From NCBI GenBank assembly GCA_965277835.1, contig OZ255841.1, positions 1,488,001 through 1,552,000 of the forward strand: a stretch of DNA of 64,000 nucleotides, given 5' to 3'. Positions 42,496 through 55,200 of the stretch are shown piece after piece (the first letter of the stretch is position 1; every line of letters starts with the position of its first letter). A program made the translations under genes and the position numbers. A model generated the notes under the pieces. The model made no database searches and had not been told where the DNA came from. It was given only the letters and a program-made list of their open reading frames with translations. Source of the stretch: Arcticimaribacter sp965277835 (lineage in GTDB: Bacteria; Bacteroidota; Bacteroidia; Flavobacteriales; Flavobacteriaceae).

Positions 42496-43521
42496 TTATG
42501 AAGGCTTTGAAATAGTTTCGAAAATAATTTTATCTAACTGTTTTTTATCTTCAATATCAAAATCCATTTCTATACTTAAATAGAATAACTGCTCGGCATT
42601 TAACAATGCCGAAAGTCTAACAAAGTCTTTTTCTGTAGTTAATATTATTTGTCCTTTTGCTTGTTTTTCAATCTTACGAATATCTTTTTTAGAAAACGGA
42701 TGGTGGTCTGCATATTGCAGATGTTTAAACTCAGGTTTTATTAAACGCAAATGATTGAGCAACGGTAGTGGATTTGAAATTCCTGTTACTAAAATAAACG
42801 GTGTCTGTTTTAGTTCGTCTAAAGAAAAAGATTGTTTTAAACTTTTAATTTTATTGGAATATCGAATATGAGAAAAAAACAAATATTGGGTTGAACAGAG
42901 TTTTAATTTTTGGGCTATTTCTTTTTTCTTTTGGTTTGTAAGCTCTTTTGGAGACTTAGTAACAATAACTACGTCTGCCCGTTTTTTACCACGTCTGCGT
43001 TCGCGTAAATTACCCATAGGAAGATGGTAGTCTTCAACAAAAAGATGATCGAAAGGCGTTAATAAAAACATCATCTTTGGTGAAGCCCACCGATGTTGGT
43101 AGCAGTCGTCCCAAACAAAAACCGTATTCTCCTCTGCTGTTTCCAAAAGAGTTTTCATTCCTAATCGTCTGCGTTCTGCTACTGCCACCCGAACTGTCGG
43201 ATGCTTAAGTTTAAACATTTTTGGTTCGTCCCCAATGTCTCTAAAGGTAGATTTATCCGTTGCTTCTATATATCCTTTTGTCGCGCGCCCATATCCTCTA
43301 CTCAATATAGCAACAGGGCTTTTCGTTTTTAATAATGACGCTAAATAATCTACACAAACCGATTTACCAGTGCCTCCGACAGATAAATTGCCAACACCAA
43401 TAGTAGGCTGCCTATATTTAGTAGAAGAAAACACACCTATATCAAACAAAAAATTTCTAGCACTTGTTATTATACTATAAATTATAGCTAGCGGAAAAAG
43501 AAAGAATCGCAAGAATGTCAT
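42496..43521 (-). CDS. lpxK: Tetraacyldisaccharide 4'-kinase
   Basis: 341 residues. A hydrophobic N-terminus (about 1-25) anchors it. GVGNLSVGGTGKSVCVDYLA is the P-loop, VFVWDDCYQHRWASPKMMFLLT the DD-Y/Q-H region and ITTEKDFVRL the late motif (here ILTTEKDFVRL). It phosphorylates the lipid A precursor at the 4' position. Divergent from the Nif3-like gene. Confidence 0.95.
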   Translation of the reverse strand: MTFLRFFLFPLAIIYSIITSARNFLFDIGVFSSTKYRQPTIGVGNLSVGGTGKSVCVDYLASLLKTKSPVAILSRGYGRATKGYIEATDKSTFRDIGDEPKMFKLKHPTVRVAVAERRRLGMKTLLETAEENTVFVWDDCYQHRWASPKMMFLLTPFDHLFVEDYHLPMGNLRERRRGKKRADVVIVTKSPKELTNQKKKEIAQKLKLCSTQYLFFSHIRYSNKIKSLKQSFSLDELKQTPFILVTGISNPLPLLNHLRLIKPEFKHLQYADHHPFSKKDIRKIEKQAKGQIILTTEKDFVRLSALLNAEQLFYLSIEMDFDIEDKKQLDKIIFETISKPS

Positions 43522-43535
43522 GCAAACGAATATAT

Positions 43536-43543
43536 TATCTTTG
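43536..43543 (+). promoter_or_regulatory. -7 box for the Nif3-like gene
   Basis: TATCTTTG, 22 bases before the ATG at 43566. It lies inside the longer frame that opens at 43515, so the internal ATG is the true start. Confidence 0.65.
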
Positions 43544-43565
43544 TAAAGATAACATTTCGCTGGCT

Positions 43566-44660
43566 ATGAAAATAAATGAAATTATAACTGTTCTCGAAAA
43601 ATGGGCTCCGACCAATTATGCAGAAGATTTTGACAATGTGGGGCTTTTGGTTGGTAATATAAACGCAGACTATTCCAAAGCACTTATTACATTGGACACA
43701 ACCGAGGCTGTTGTGGACGAAGCAATACGCCAAAAGTGTCAACTAATTATTAGTTTTCATCCAATTATTTTTTCTGGGCTTAAAAAAATTACAGGGAACA
43801 CATACGTTGAGCGTGTTGTTGTCAAAGCAATTCAAAATAATATAGCGCTCTATGCAATCCATACTGCCTTAGACAATCATAAATTTGGTGTAAGTCATCA
43901 AATGGGGGTACAGTTGGGATTAAAAAAGCAACGCGTTTTAATTCCGCAAAAAGAGACACTAAGAAAATTAACAACTTATGTGCCAACAAGTCACTCTCAA
44001 AAGGTGTTAAACGCCTTATATGAAAAAGGTGCTGGTGCCATTGGAGCATATAAAGAATGTAGTTTTTCTGTTGCAGGAACTGGAACGTTTACTGGAAACA
44101 GTGAAAGCAATCCTGTTATTGGGACACAGGGCAAAGCCCAAAAGGTTGAAGAAAAACAAATTAGCGTAGTTTTTAAAAAACACCTTAAACATGAGCTTCT
44201 TAAAGCATTAAAAAGCGCGCATCCTTATGAGGAGGTTGCCTATGAAGTAAGTACGCTCGAAAATTTAACCCATGATATTGGTATGGGCAGCATTGGGGAG
44301 CTTGAAACCCCAATGGAAGAAAACGCGTTTTTCTCTTACATAAAAAAACAAATGCATACGCCTCATATCCGTCATTCGAAATGGCTTGGTAAACCCATAC
44401 TAAAGGTAGCTTTATTAGGTGGTTCTGGTAGTTTTGCTATTGCGGCAGCAAAACGTCAAAACGCCGATATATTGATAACCGCAGACCTTAAATATCATAA
44501 CTTTTTTGAAGCCGAAAACAAAATTATTCTAGCCGATATTGGACACTATGAAAGCGAACAGTTTACAAAAAAATTAATAGCTGATTATCTTACAAAAAAA
44601 ATGCCTAATTTTGCATACATTTTATCAAACGAAAAAACAAATCCTGTTAATTACTTCTAA
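43566..44660 (+). CDS. Nif3-like dinuclear metal-centre protein
   Basis: 364 residues from the ATG (MKINEIITVLEKWAPTNYAEDFDNVGLLVG). Metal ligands are in IISFHPIIFSGLKKI, IHTALDNHKFGV and near the end LADIGHYESEQF. A PII-like domain is inserted in the middle, as in the long form of the family. It is a hexameric protein often called GTP cyclohydrolase I type 2-like, with unproven activity. The start of the next gene is one base after its stop. Confidence 0.9.
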   Translation: MKINEIITVLEKWAPTNYAEDFDNVGLLVGNINADYSKALITLDTTEAVVDEAIRQKCQLIISFHPIIFSGLKKITGNTYVERVVVKAIQNNIALYAIHTALDNHKFGVSHQMGVQLGLKKQRVLIPQKETLRKLTTYVPTSHSQKVLNALYEKGAGAIGAYKECSFSVAGTGTFTGNSESNPVIGTQGKAQKVEEKQISVVFKKHLKHELLKALKSAHPYEEVAYEVSTLENLTHDIGMGSIGELETPMEENAFFSYIKKQMHTPHIRHSKWLGKPILKVALLGGSGSFAIAAAKRQNADILITADLKYHNFFEAENKIILADIGHYESEQFTKKLIADYLTKKMPNFAYILSNEKTNPVNYF

Positions 44661-44661
44661 A

Positions 44662-45441
44662 ATGGCTAAAAAAACAAAAATTACAATAGAAGAAAAACTA
44701 AGAGCACTTTTTGATCTTCAAATTATAGACTCTCGAATTGATAAAATCCGTAATGTTCGTGGTGAACTTCCCTTAGAGGTCGAAGACCTAGAAAACGAAA
44801 TTGCAGGGATGGACAGCAAGCTCGAAAACCTTAACGCAAATTTAGAGGCATTCGATTTTGAAATAAGAGAGCATAAAAATACTATTGAAAACGCAAATGA
44901 GCTTATTGCAAAATATGCCGAAAAACTTAAAAACGTTAGAAACAATAGAGAGTATAACTCTATTGTAAAGGAAGACGAATATCAGCAGCTTGAAATTCAG
45001 CTTGCTGAGAAAAAAATAAAAGAAGTTAGCGTGCAGATAGAACAAAAAAACGAAACTATTGCGCTTTTGACTGAACGCCTAGACGAGAAAAAAAGCTATT
45101 TGAAAGCTAAAAAAGAGGAGTTAGGAGAAATAATGAAAGAGACCGAAAAAGAAGAAACCTTATTGCTCTCTCAATCGGAAATTTTTGAACAAAAAATTGA
45201 CGAACGCCTAATCCTTGCCTATAAAAGAATTCGTGCAAATGTAAAAAATGGACTTGCTATTGTTCCTGTAGAACGAGGTGCTTCTGGAGGGTCTTATTTT
45301 ACTATTCCTCCGCAAGTGCAAATGGAAATAGCATCGCGACAAAAAATAATTACGGACGAATATAGCGGGCGTATTCTTGTTGATGCACAGTTGGCAGAAG
45401 AAGAAAATGCTAAAATAACTAAGATGATAGATGCCCTATAA
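44662..45441 (+). CDS. Coiled-coil protein of the zinc-ribbon COG1579 family
   Basis: 259 residues from the ATG (MAKKTKITIEEKLRALFDLQ). Residues about 30-185 form a long coiled coil. The C-terminus GASGGSYFTIPPQVQMEIA ... EYSGRILV aligns with the zinc ribbon of this family, but all four Cys are replaced (Ser, Ser, Asp, Ser), so no metal should bind. The loss is, to my knowledge, usual in flavobacteria. Function unknown; it follows the Nif3-like gene in many genomes. Confidence 0.85.
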   Translation: MAKKTKITIEEKLRALFDLQIIDSRIDKIRNVRGELPLEVEDLENEIAGMDSKLENLNANLEAFDFEIREHKNTIENANELIAKYAEKLKNVRNNREYNSIVKEDEYQQLEIQLAEKKIKEVSVQIEQKNETIALLTERLDEKKSYLKAKKEELGEIMKETEKEETLLLSQSEIFEQKIDERLILAYKRIRANVKNGLAIVPVERGASGGSYFTIPPQVQMEIASRQKIITDEYSGRILVDAQLAEEENAKITKMIDAL

Positions 45442-45475
45442 ACGTGCATTTTTTATCTCCTGCAAAATTTAATTT

Positions 45476-45673
45476 TTACTTTTTTTCATAAAGAAATAAC
45501 TCTTCTATTGGGAGGTTAAACAGGGCTGCCATTTTAAATGCTGTAGGCAAACTTGGGTCAAATTTTTCTTTTTCGATAGCATTTATTGCTTGCCGAGACA
45601 CGCCTATTAGTTCTGCTAAATGTTCTTGTGTTATTTTCTTTTGATTCCTTAGCTCTTTTACTCTATTTCTCAT
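45476..45673 (-). CDS. Small XRE-family HTH regulator
   Basis: 65 residues, one Cro/C1-type helix-turn-helix: MRNRVKELRNQKKITQEHLAELIGVSRQAINAIEKEKFDPSLPTAFKMAALF. No sensing domain. Its start overlaps the membrane-protein gene upstream by four bases, so the two form a unit. Confidence 0.92.
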   Translation of the reverse strand: MRNRVKELRNQKKITQEHLAELIGVSRQAINAIEKEKFDPSLPTAFKMAALFNLPIEELFLYEKK

Positions 45674-46062
45674 TTATACCTTAGAATATTTATTTTAAAC
45701 GAAATTAAATACGTAATAGACATAAAAATAATTAGCCTATGAATTTTAGGCTCTAGTTCTATCAATCCTAAGTTATACGTTATTTCGAACGAAAGCCCTA
45801 CAATAACTGCTAAAGCTATGGTAAATGCGGCTGCCTCTAAATGGACTTTCCGCATTAGTTCGTCGTATGCATTAAATAAATTTCGGTTATAATATACCTT
45901 TATAAGCCCTACTAGCACGCTAACTATTATTGCTATAACGGTTAGGGTTGTGTTGTCCTCCCAAATTTTCTTAGGGCCTAGAGTCGCTAAGGCTACTGAA
46001 GCCACCCAAAGCCAGGTCCAAATACCAAATGTTCGTGTTTTTCTTTTTAATTCTGTGTTCAT
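45670..46062 (-). CDS. Small membrane protein paired with the HTH gene
   Basis: 130 residues with about four hydrophobic segments (IWTWLWVASVALATLG, TVIAIIVSVLVGLIKVYY, AAAFTIALAVIVGLSF, LIIFMSITYLISFKI). Pairs of a small membrane protein and a 65-residue HTH protein are frequent in bacteria. The regulator may control this gene. Function unknown. Confidence 0.8.
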   Translation of the reverse strand: MNTELKRKTRTFGIWTWLWVASVALATLGPKKIWEDNTTLTVIAIIVSVLVGLIKVYYNRNLFNAYDELMRKVHLEAAAFTIALAVIVGLSFEITYNLGLIELEPKIHRLIIFMSITYLISFKINILRYK

Positions 46063-46192
46063 AATATTAATTTTGTAATGTTTACTTTACAAATGTATGC
46101 AAAATAAATTAAAATGTAAGGTTTTATTTACATTTTGTGTGTGTTTACAAAATAATATGGGAAGAAGAGGCAATGCTAGTCTATGCCTCTGT

Positions 46193-46241
46193 ATAAAAAA
46201 ACCTCTAGGTTAACATCTTTTTAATGCTACCCTAGAGGTTT
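46193..46241 (-). terminator. Terminator of the surface-protein operon
   Basis: On the minus strand AACCTCTAGG (46240-46231) pairs with CCTAGAGGTT (46209-46200), with a 21-base loop and a T-run. It lies 29 bases past the stop of the giant gene. Confidence 0.8.
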
Positions 46242-46269
46242 ATATAGTCGTTTATTTTGTCCTTCTTGC

Positions 46270-49200
46270 TTACTTCTTCTCTAACGCCTCTACACGCTTT
46301 AATAGGTCGTTAAGAGCAGTACGCAATTGCTTGTTCTCTGCTTCTAAGTTCTCGTTTTTGGTGTTGAGTTCTTTTATCGCATTGATAAACGTATAGGTTA
46401 ACTCCGATGGGTTATACTGTAAAAAATCGTCGAAGTCTCCAAATTTAGCCTCTGTTATCGTCCAAGGTAATACTTTTTGTATGTCTTGTGCAATAATACC
46501 TACCATAGGTCGCCCAGTGCTGTTTTTAAATGGACTTTTGTCATTATAATCGTAGGTTACAGGTTTAATTTTTATAATCTCTGCTAGCCCTTTGGTATAG
46601 GGGTTTATGTCTTTTTTAATTCTACGGTCAGAGGGTATAGACCACGCTGTTCCTCCGGTTGTTTTAAATGCGGTTCCACTAACAGCGAGATTAAAATTAG
46701 GAATATCAAGTGCTCTAGTATAGCCTATACCAACACTGCCTTTCAAAAGAGTATCTGTTATATTATTATCGCCTATCTCCACGGTGTTGCTCCCCGCTCC
46801 TATTACATTAGCACCTATAGCTATTTGGTTAGATGCAGCAAAAGGGGTTGTCTGCTGTCCTGCTGAGACGTTACCTATAGCAACATTATTAGTCCCATTA
46901 TAAAGCGAAGCACCAGCTAGCCTCCCTATATAAGTGTTATTACCTGCTATGTTAATAGCGCCTGCTTCAAGTCCTATTATAACATTACCTGTATAAGCTG
47001 TTTGTGCTATAGCAATACGAGATGCTACATTATTCCCTATAAGAACATTATTAGAGCCTGTAATAGGAAATCTAGCATCGGCTGAACCTATGTCTTGCCC
47101 AATAAGAATATTATTCGCACTAGTAGCTACATTACTACGCCCTCTAGTAAAAGAAATGTTTCTGTTATTTACCCCTCTGGCTACTATTGATTCTGCATGT
47201 AATACACCATCGGCGGTACTCAAAAGAGCGTCATTCTGCGCCCATGCACTACCGTCCCATCGCAACATAGTGTTTAGAATTGTTCCAGCTCCAATTCCTC
47301 CTCCTCCTGCTGCGCTAGACCAACGTGTTGAGGTACCAGTACTAGTAAGCACTTGCCCTGCTGTGCCTGCAGATCCAAAGCTATCTGTAAGTGCTTGTGA
47401 TAGGGTTAACGCTGATAAGGTCGTTGCGCCTGTTACGCCTAAAGTGCCTGCTACTGTTGCATTGCTTCTTAAAGTCGCTACGCCTACTACGCCTAAAGTG
47501 CCATTAACTGATAATTGCTCAGTAGGAATTCTAGTGCCTATACCTACATTGTTGCCATGTATTACTGCAGTATTTATATTAGCATTACCCAAAACCATAG
47601 AACTATTTCCCAAGCCTAAAGCATCAGTCCCAATAACAATTTCGTTGTCTGCTCTTGTTGCTGTTCCTCCCGAACGGGTATCATTCCCTATATAAACAGA
47701 AGTGCTTGGGACTGCATTTTCTGTAGTACCAGCGGCTCCTACATACCAACCTGCCCTATACCCTATAAAGGTATTTCTACTTCCTGTAGTGTTACCTCTT
47801 CCTGCTTCAGTACCTACATATGTGTTCTGTTGACCTGATGTTGCGCTAAGTGCTGCAAAAGAACCCACTGCCGTATTGTTTTGGCCACTTACATTTGCTA
47901 CCAATGCGCCAGAACCAAATCCAGTATTTGCACTCGCAGCTGCATTCGCTCTTCCAGAGGCACGACCTAAAAAAGTATTATTATTTCCAGACGTATTAGC
48001 CGCCCCCGCTGCATGACCCACAAAGGTATTGTTGTGCGCTGCACCAGTCACACTATCATCTGTTGATTGTCCTATATAAACTGATTCTCTAGTGGTCGTG
48101 CCGTTAAACTCTAAACGGTTTCTCACTAGTCTAACCGTTTCGTTGCCAGCAAGACGAAACCTAATGATGTCCTCGTCTGGACTTTGTTCTACTTCTATTC
48201 GAGTATCACCATCGGCATCTTCGATAAGTGTAGGCGTGCTACTACCGCCTCCGCCGGTGCTGTTAACCCAAAGTGTACTAGTACCCGTACTGCTAAGTAC
48301 TTGCCCAGCTGTACCTACAGCTCCAGAGCTATCTTGTATTGCCGTAAACCGTGCTGTACCACTTACTTGAAGGTTTGCGGCAGGGTTTGTAGTACCTATA
48401 CCTACACTGCCTCGTAGCACTGTGGTTGCTATACTAGTGTTACCCAAGACTACGCTATTATCTCCTATACCTGCTGTTGAGTTACCAATAAGTATTTCGT
48501 TAGTAGAGGCATTCGCGTGCGAAGTTATATTTGCCCCAACAAAAACAGAGGAAGAAGATTCTCTATTAGTAATACTGCCACCATTTACTGACAATCCTGC
48601 TCCGACTCCTAAAAACACGTTGCTTGCTCCTGTTGTATTAAAAAATCCTGCATTCTGTCCGACAAAAGTGTTGTTAGCCCCTGTTGTATTATTTTGCCCA
48701 GAATCAGCACCTAAAAACGAGTTATTTCCACCCGTTGTATTATCGAGACCTGCATTATAACCAATCAATACATTTGAACGCCCATCAGTATTATTTCTTC
48801 CCGCATCAGTTCCTATAAAGGTGTTTTCACTTGCATTATTCGTTGCTTCTCCAGCTCTAAAGCCTATAAATGTATTACTGCCCGAGCTAGTCGTCGCTAC
48901 GCTACCTGAATTTCTACCTATATAAATTGAATTATTATCATTTATAGGCTCCAAACGGTTGCCAATCATTCTAAAGGTAAAAACTCCATTAACACCAAAA
49001 TCAATGGCATTATCAGGTAATGATTTTGCCTCTACGGAATTACTTCCTTGAACGATACGAAAAGGTGTTCCAGTAGATAATGATGAACTAATCCAGCGTG
49101 TACTTGTACCCGTACTGCTAAGTATTTGCCCTGCTGCACCTGCAACTCCAGAGCTGTCTATAAGGCCTTGTGATACCGATAAAGTTGCTAAGGTTGTTGT

Positions 49201-52200
49201 GCCGGTGACCGATACGCCTGTGGCACTACTCAAAAGACTAGTACTCTCTACCCAAGCACTACCGTCCCATCGCAATAGAGCATCTGTAACCGTACCAGAG
49301 GCTATAGTGCCTGAGGCGACAGGTGTCCAAACCGTACCTCCTGTCCCTGTACTACTTAGTACCTGTCCTGTTGTTCCTGCATTGCCTCTAGAATCTAATA
49401 TATCGCCTGTTACGCCTAAGGTACCTACGACCGATATGCCTGTGGCACTACTCAAAAGACTGCTGCTCTCTACCCAAGCACTACCGTCCCATCGCAAAGT
49501 TGTGTTTGTGGCTGTTCCGTTTGCAATTTGTGGTCCGCCGCCGCCACCGTCAACCCAACGTGTTGAGGTGCCAGTACTACTAAGTACTTGCCCTGCTGTC
49601 CCTACAGCTCCAACGCTATCTGTAAGTGCTTGTGATAGGGTTAACGCTGATAAAGTCGTTGCGCCTGTTACACCTAAAGTGCCTGCTACTGTTGCATTGC
49701 TTCTTAAAGTCGCTACGCCTACTACGCCTAAAGTGCCATTAACTGATAATTGCTCAGTAGGAGTTCTAGTGCCTATACCTACATTGTTGCCATGTATTAC
49801 TGTAGTATTTATATTAGCATTACCCAAAACCATAGAACTATCTCCTAAGCCTAAAGCATCAGTCCCAATAACAATTTCGTTGTCTGCTCTTGTTGCTGTT
49901 CCTCCCGAACGGGTATCATTCCCTATATAAAGAGAAGCGCTTGGGACTGCATTTGCTGTAGTACCAGCAGCTCCTACATACCAACCTGCCCTAAACCCTA
50001 TAAAGGTATTTCTATTTCCTGTAGTGTTACCTCTTCCTGCTTCAGTACCTACATACGTGTTCCAGTTACCTGTCGTTGCGCTAAGTGCTGAAAAAGAACC
50101 CACTGCTGTATTGTTCTGACCACTTACATTTGCTGTCAATGCGCCAGAACCAAATCCAGTATTTGCACTCGCAGCTGCATTCGCTCTTCCAGAGGCACGA
50201 CCTAAAAAAGTATTATTATTTCCATCCGTATTAGACGCCCCCGCTGCATGACCCACAAAGGTGTTGTTGTGCGCTGCACCAGTCGCATTATCATCTGTTG
50301 ATTGTCCTATATAAACTGATTCTCTAGTGGTTATGCCGTTAAACTCTAAACGGTTTCTCACTAGTCTAACCGTTTCGTTGCCAGCAAGACGAAACCTAAT
50401 GATGTCCTCGTCTGCATTTTGTTCTACTTCTATTCGAGTATCACCATCGGCATCTTCTATAAGTGTAGGCGTGGTACTAGCGCTAATAACGGTACCGCCT
50501 CCGCCGGTGCTGTTAACCCAACGTGTACTAGTCCCCGTACTGCTAAGTACTTGCCCAGCTGTGCCAAGCGTACCAAAGCTATCTTGTATTCCCGTAAACC
50601 GTGCTGTACCAACTACATGGAGGTTCGCAGCGGGGGTTCTAGTACCTATACCTACTCTGCCTCCTAATGCTGTAGTAGTTATACCAGAACCTATAACCAC
50701 AGAATTATTTCCCAAGCCTATAGCGTTAGTCCCAATAACAATTTCGTTGTTTGATTGTGATGCTGCCGAACGGGTATTCATCCCTATATAAATAGAACCG
50801 ACTGGGACCTCATTTGCTATACCAGCAGCGGCAGATATAAGTTGACCTGACCTAAACCCTAGAAAGATATTATTACTTCCTGTAGTGAGATTAGAACCCG
50901 CTTCAGCACCTATATAGGTGTTCCCTGCACCTGTCGTCGCATTAAATCCTGAATAAGCACCCAATGCTGTACTGTTATAAGCAAGTGTGTTTAATCGCAA
51001 TGCGGCAGAACCAAATGCAGTGTTTGCATGACCTACTAAATTACCGTTTCCAGAGTTATGACCTACAAAAGTATTGTTATTTCCTTCCGTATTAGCCGCC
51101 CCCGCTGCATAACCTACAAAGGTGTTGCGCATCCCTGTCCCAGTCTCACGAGCACCTGATGATTGTCCTATAAAAACTGATTCTCGAGGGTTTTCAAACT
51201 CTAAACGGTTATTCACTACTCTAAGTACTTCGGTAGTAGTGCTAAAAGGTGTAAAAAACCTAATGATGTCGTCGTTTGTGGTGCCTTGCTCTACTTGTAT
51301 TCGGGTATTACCATCGGCATCTGCAATACTACTACCGCCTCCGCCGCTGCTGTTAATCCAACGTGTACTTGTACCCGTACTGCTAAGTACTTGCCCTGTT
51401 GTACCTGCAACTCCAGTGCTGTCTATAAGGCCTCCTGATAATGTTAACGTTGCTAAAGTCGTTTCACCTGTTACGCCTAAAGTGCCTGCGACCGATACGC
51501 CTGTGGCACTACTCAAAAGACTAGTACTCTCTACCCAAGCACTACCGTCCCATCGCAATGTTGTGTTTGTGGCTGCTCCATTTGCAATTTGTGATCCGCC
51601 GCCACCGCCGCCGCTATTAATCCAACGTGTACTTGTACCCGTACTGCTAAGTACTTGCCCTGTTGTACCTGCAGCTCCAGTGCTATCTAGAAGACCTCTT
51701 GATAACGTTAACGTTGCTAAAGTCGTTGCGCCTGTAACCGATACGCCTGTGGCACTACTCAAAAGACTAGTGCTCTCTACCCAAGCACTACCATCCCATC
51801 GTAATAGAGCGTTTGTAGACGTCCCTGAGGCTATAGTGCCTGAGGCGACAGGTGTCCAAACCGTACCTCCTGTTCCCGTACTACTTAGTACCTGTCCTGT
51901 TGTTCCTGCATTGCCTCTAGAGTCTAATATATCGCCTGTTACGTCTAAGGTGCCTACGACCGATACGCCTGTGGCACTACTCAAAAGACTAGTACTCCCT
52001 ACCCAAGCACTACCGTCCCATCGCAAGGTTGTATTCGTGGCTGTTCCATTTGCAATTTGTGATCCGCCGCCGCCGCCGCCACCGCTGCTATTAATCCAAC
52101 GTGTGCTTGTACCCGTACTACTAAGTACTTGCCCAGCTGTACCAAGCGCACCAGTGTTATCTTGTAGTGCTATGAACCGTGCTGTACCAGCTACATCGAG

Positions 52201-55200
52201 GTTCACTCTAGGACTTGTAGTGCCTATACCTACATTGCCTCGTAGCGCTGTAGTTGCTATACCGCCGCCACCCAAAACTATGCTGTTGCTTCCTAATCCT
52301 ATTGCCCCAGGTCCTATTACTATCTCATTTGTAGTCGCCGCCGAAGAGCCTGAACGCGTATTAGCACCTAAAAACAGAGCGTTGGAACTATTAGTCTTAG
52401 GTCCAAAGCCCGTGCCAAAGAAAACCCCTGCATCATACCCTAAAAATATATTATTATCCCCTGCGGTATTATTAGACCCTGCGAGTGCACCAACAGTCGT
52501 ATTATTAATCCCTGTCCCATTCCGCCCTGAAGCAACTCCTATATGGGTGTTATTCCGTCCATTAATATTAAGTCTCATTGCGTAAGCACCTATAGCTACA
52601 TTATTTCCGCTATCAGAAACACTTCCATTATAAGTAGGTCCTCCCAGCTCAGTACCTACTTCAGCTCCTATTAATATATTAGATCTCCTCCCAAAGCCAA
52701 GACGGGTACTGGTTGTTAAATATCTTCCTGTTTTTTGATGCCCAATAATAATACTTCCATCAGCAACGTCTTGCACCATATTTATTCTCGGATTACGTAC
52801 CCCTGGTCTAGCTACTATATTTAATTCGTTGCTTGTTAGTGTTGCTATATTAGTATCTACCAAAAGGGTGTCAGTACCATTATTAGTAAATCGAATCATG
52901 TCGTCATCTGCAGTTCGTTCTACTTCTATTCGCGTATCGTTATCGGCATCTGCGATAGAACTCGAGCTTAATGTTATCCAGTCTGTACTTGTACCCGTAC
53001 TGCTAAGTACTTGCCCAACTGTACCTGCAGCTCCAGTGCTGTCTATAAGACCTCGTGATAACGTTAACGTTGCTAAGGTCGTTGCGCCTGTTACGCCTAA
53101 AGTGCCTGCTACTGTTGCATTGCTCGTTACACCTACACTTGCTAAAGTCGCTGAACCTGTTACGCCTAAAGCGCCTGCAACCAATACGCTTGTAGCAGTA
53201 CTCAAAAGACTAGTACTCTCTACCCAAGCACTACCGCTCCATCGCAAGGTTGTGTTCGTGGCTGTTCCATTTGCAATTTGTGATCCGCCGCCGCCGCCAC
53301 CGCTGCTGTTAATCCAACGTGTGCTTGTACCCGTACTACTAAGTACTTGCCCAGCTGTACCAAGCGCACCAGTGTTATCTTGTAGTGCTATGAACCGTGC
53401 TGTACCAGCTACATCGAGGTCCACCCTAGGAGCACTATTGCGTATACCTACATTACCTGCTAATGATGTAGTTACTATACTGCCGCCACCCAAAACTACG
53501 GTGTTGTTTCCTAATCCTGTTGCCTCAAATCCTATTACTATCTCATTTGTAGTCGCCGCCGAAGAGCCTGAACGCGTCAAAGCACCTAAAAACACAGCGT
53601 TGGAACTATTAGTCTTAGGAGTAAAGCCCGTGCCAAAGTAACTCCCTGCGTTACGCCCTAAAAATACATTATCATCCCCTGCGAGATTACCAGACGCTGC
53701 GAATGCACCAACAGACGTATTATTAATCCCTGTCCCATTCGCTCCTGCAGCATACCCTATATAGGTGTTATTCCGTCCATCAATATTACGTCTCATTGCG
53801 TAAGCACCTATAGCTACATTAAATCCGCCATGAGAACGAGTGGTGCCACCACCAAGCGTATTCAGATCACTACCTGCCTGATTTCCTATTATTACATTAT
53901 CAACCCCAGAGGATAAAAATCTTGCTGTAGCTTTGCTCCCAATAACAACACTTCCTTCATTGTCATTCGACATAATTATTCTCGTATTATGTACCCCTGG
54001 TCTAGCTACTATATTTAATTCGTTGCTTGTTAGTGTTGCTATATTAGTATCTACCAAAAGGGTGTCGGTACCATTAGTAGTAAATCGAATCATATCGTCA
54101 TCTGCAGTTCGTTCTACTTCTACTCGCGTATCGCTATCGGCATCTGCGATAGAACTCGAGCTTAATGTTATCCAGTCTGTACTTGTACCCGTACTACTAA
54201 GTACTTGCCCAACTGTACCTGCAGATGCATTGCCATCTATAAGACCTCGTGATAAAGTTAACGTTGCTAAGGTCGTTGCGCCTGTTACGCCTAAAGTGCC
54301 TGCTACTGTTGCATTGTTATTTAAAGTTGTTACGCCTGCTACGCCTAAAGTGCCTCCTACTGTTGCATTATTACTTAAAGTCGTTGGCCCTGTTACGCCT
54401 AAAGCGCCTGCGACCGTTACGCCTGTGGCACTACTCAAAAGACTAATACTCTCTACCCAAGCACTACCGCTCCATCGCAAGGTTGTGTTCGTGGCTGCTC
54501 CATTTGCAATTTGTGGTCCTCCGCCTCCGCCGTTGTTGTTAATCCAACGTGTATTGGCACCTGTACTACTTAGTATTTGCCCAGCTGTACCTACAGCTCC
54601 AGTGCTGTCTTGTAGTGTTGTGAACCGTGCTGTACCGCTTACTTGTAAGTTTACCGTAGGACTTGTAGTACCTATACCTACATTGCCTTGTAGTGCCGTA
54701 AGTGTAGTACTTGCATTACCCAACACTATAGTGTTATCTCCTAAACCACGTGCTCCAGCCCCAATAACAATTTCGTTAGTAGTAGATGCTGCCGCTGAAC
54801 GTGAATTATTTCCAATAATTATAGAATTAAATGATTGCGTATTACTCACATTGTTATTTGTAGATGTCCCAGCTTCATTACCTAAAAAGACATTAAATGA
54901 TCCAGTAGTATTCCTTACTCCTACATTATGTCCAATAAAAACATTATCAGATCCTGTTGTCACTCTACCTGCTGTTTCTCCTATATAAATTGATCTTAAA
55001 GGGTTTATAAACTCTAAAGTGTGACCAACTATTCTAAGTACTTCAAACCCAGCGCCAGAAGGTGTATAAAACCTAATGATATCAGGGTCTGTACCTAGAC
55101 CTACTTCTACTCGGGTATCACCATCGAGATCTCTGATAGAATTCGAGCTTAATGTTGTCCAGTGTGTACTTGTGCCAGTATTGGTAAGTACTTGCCCAGG

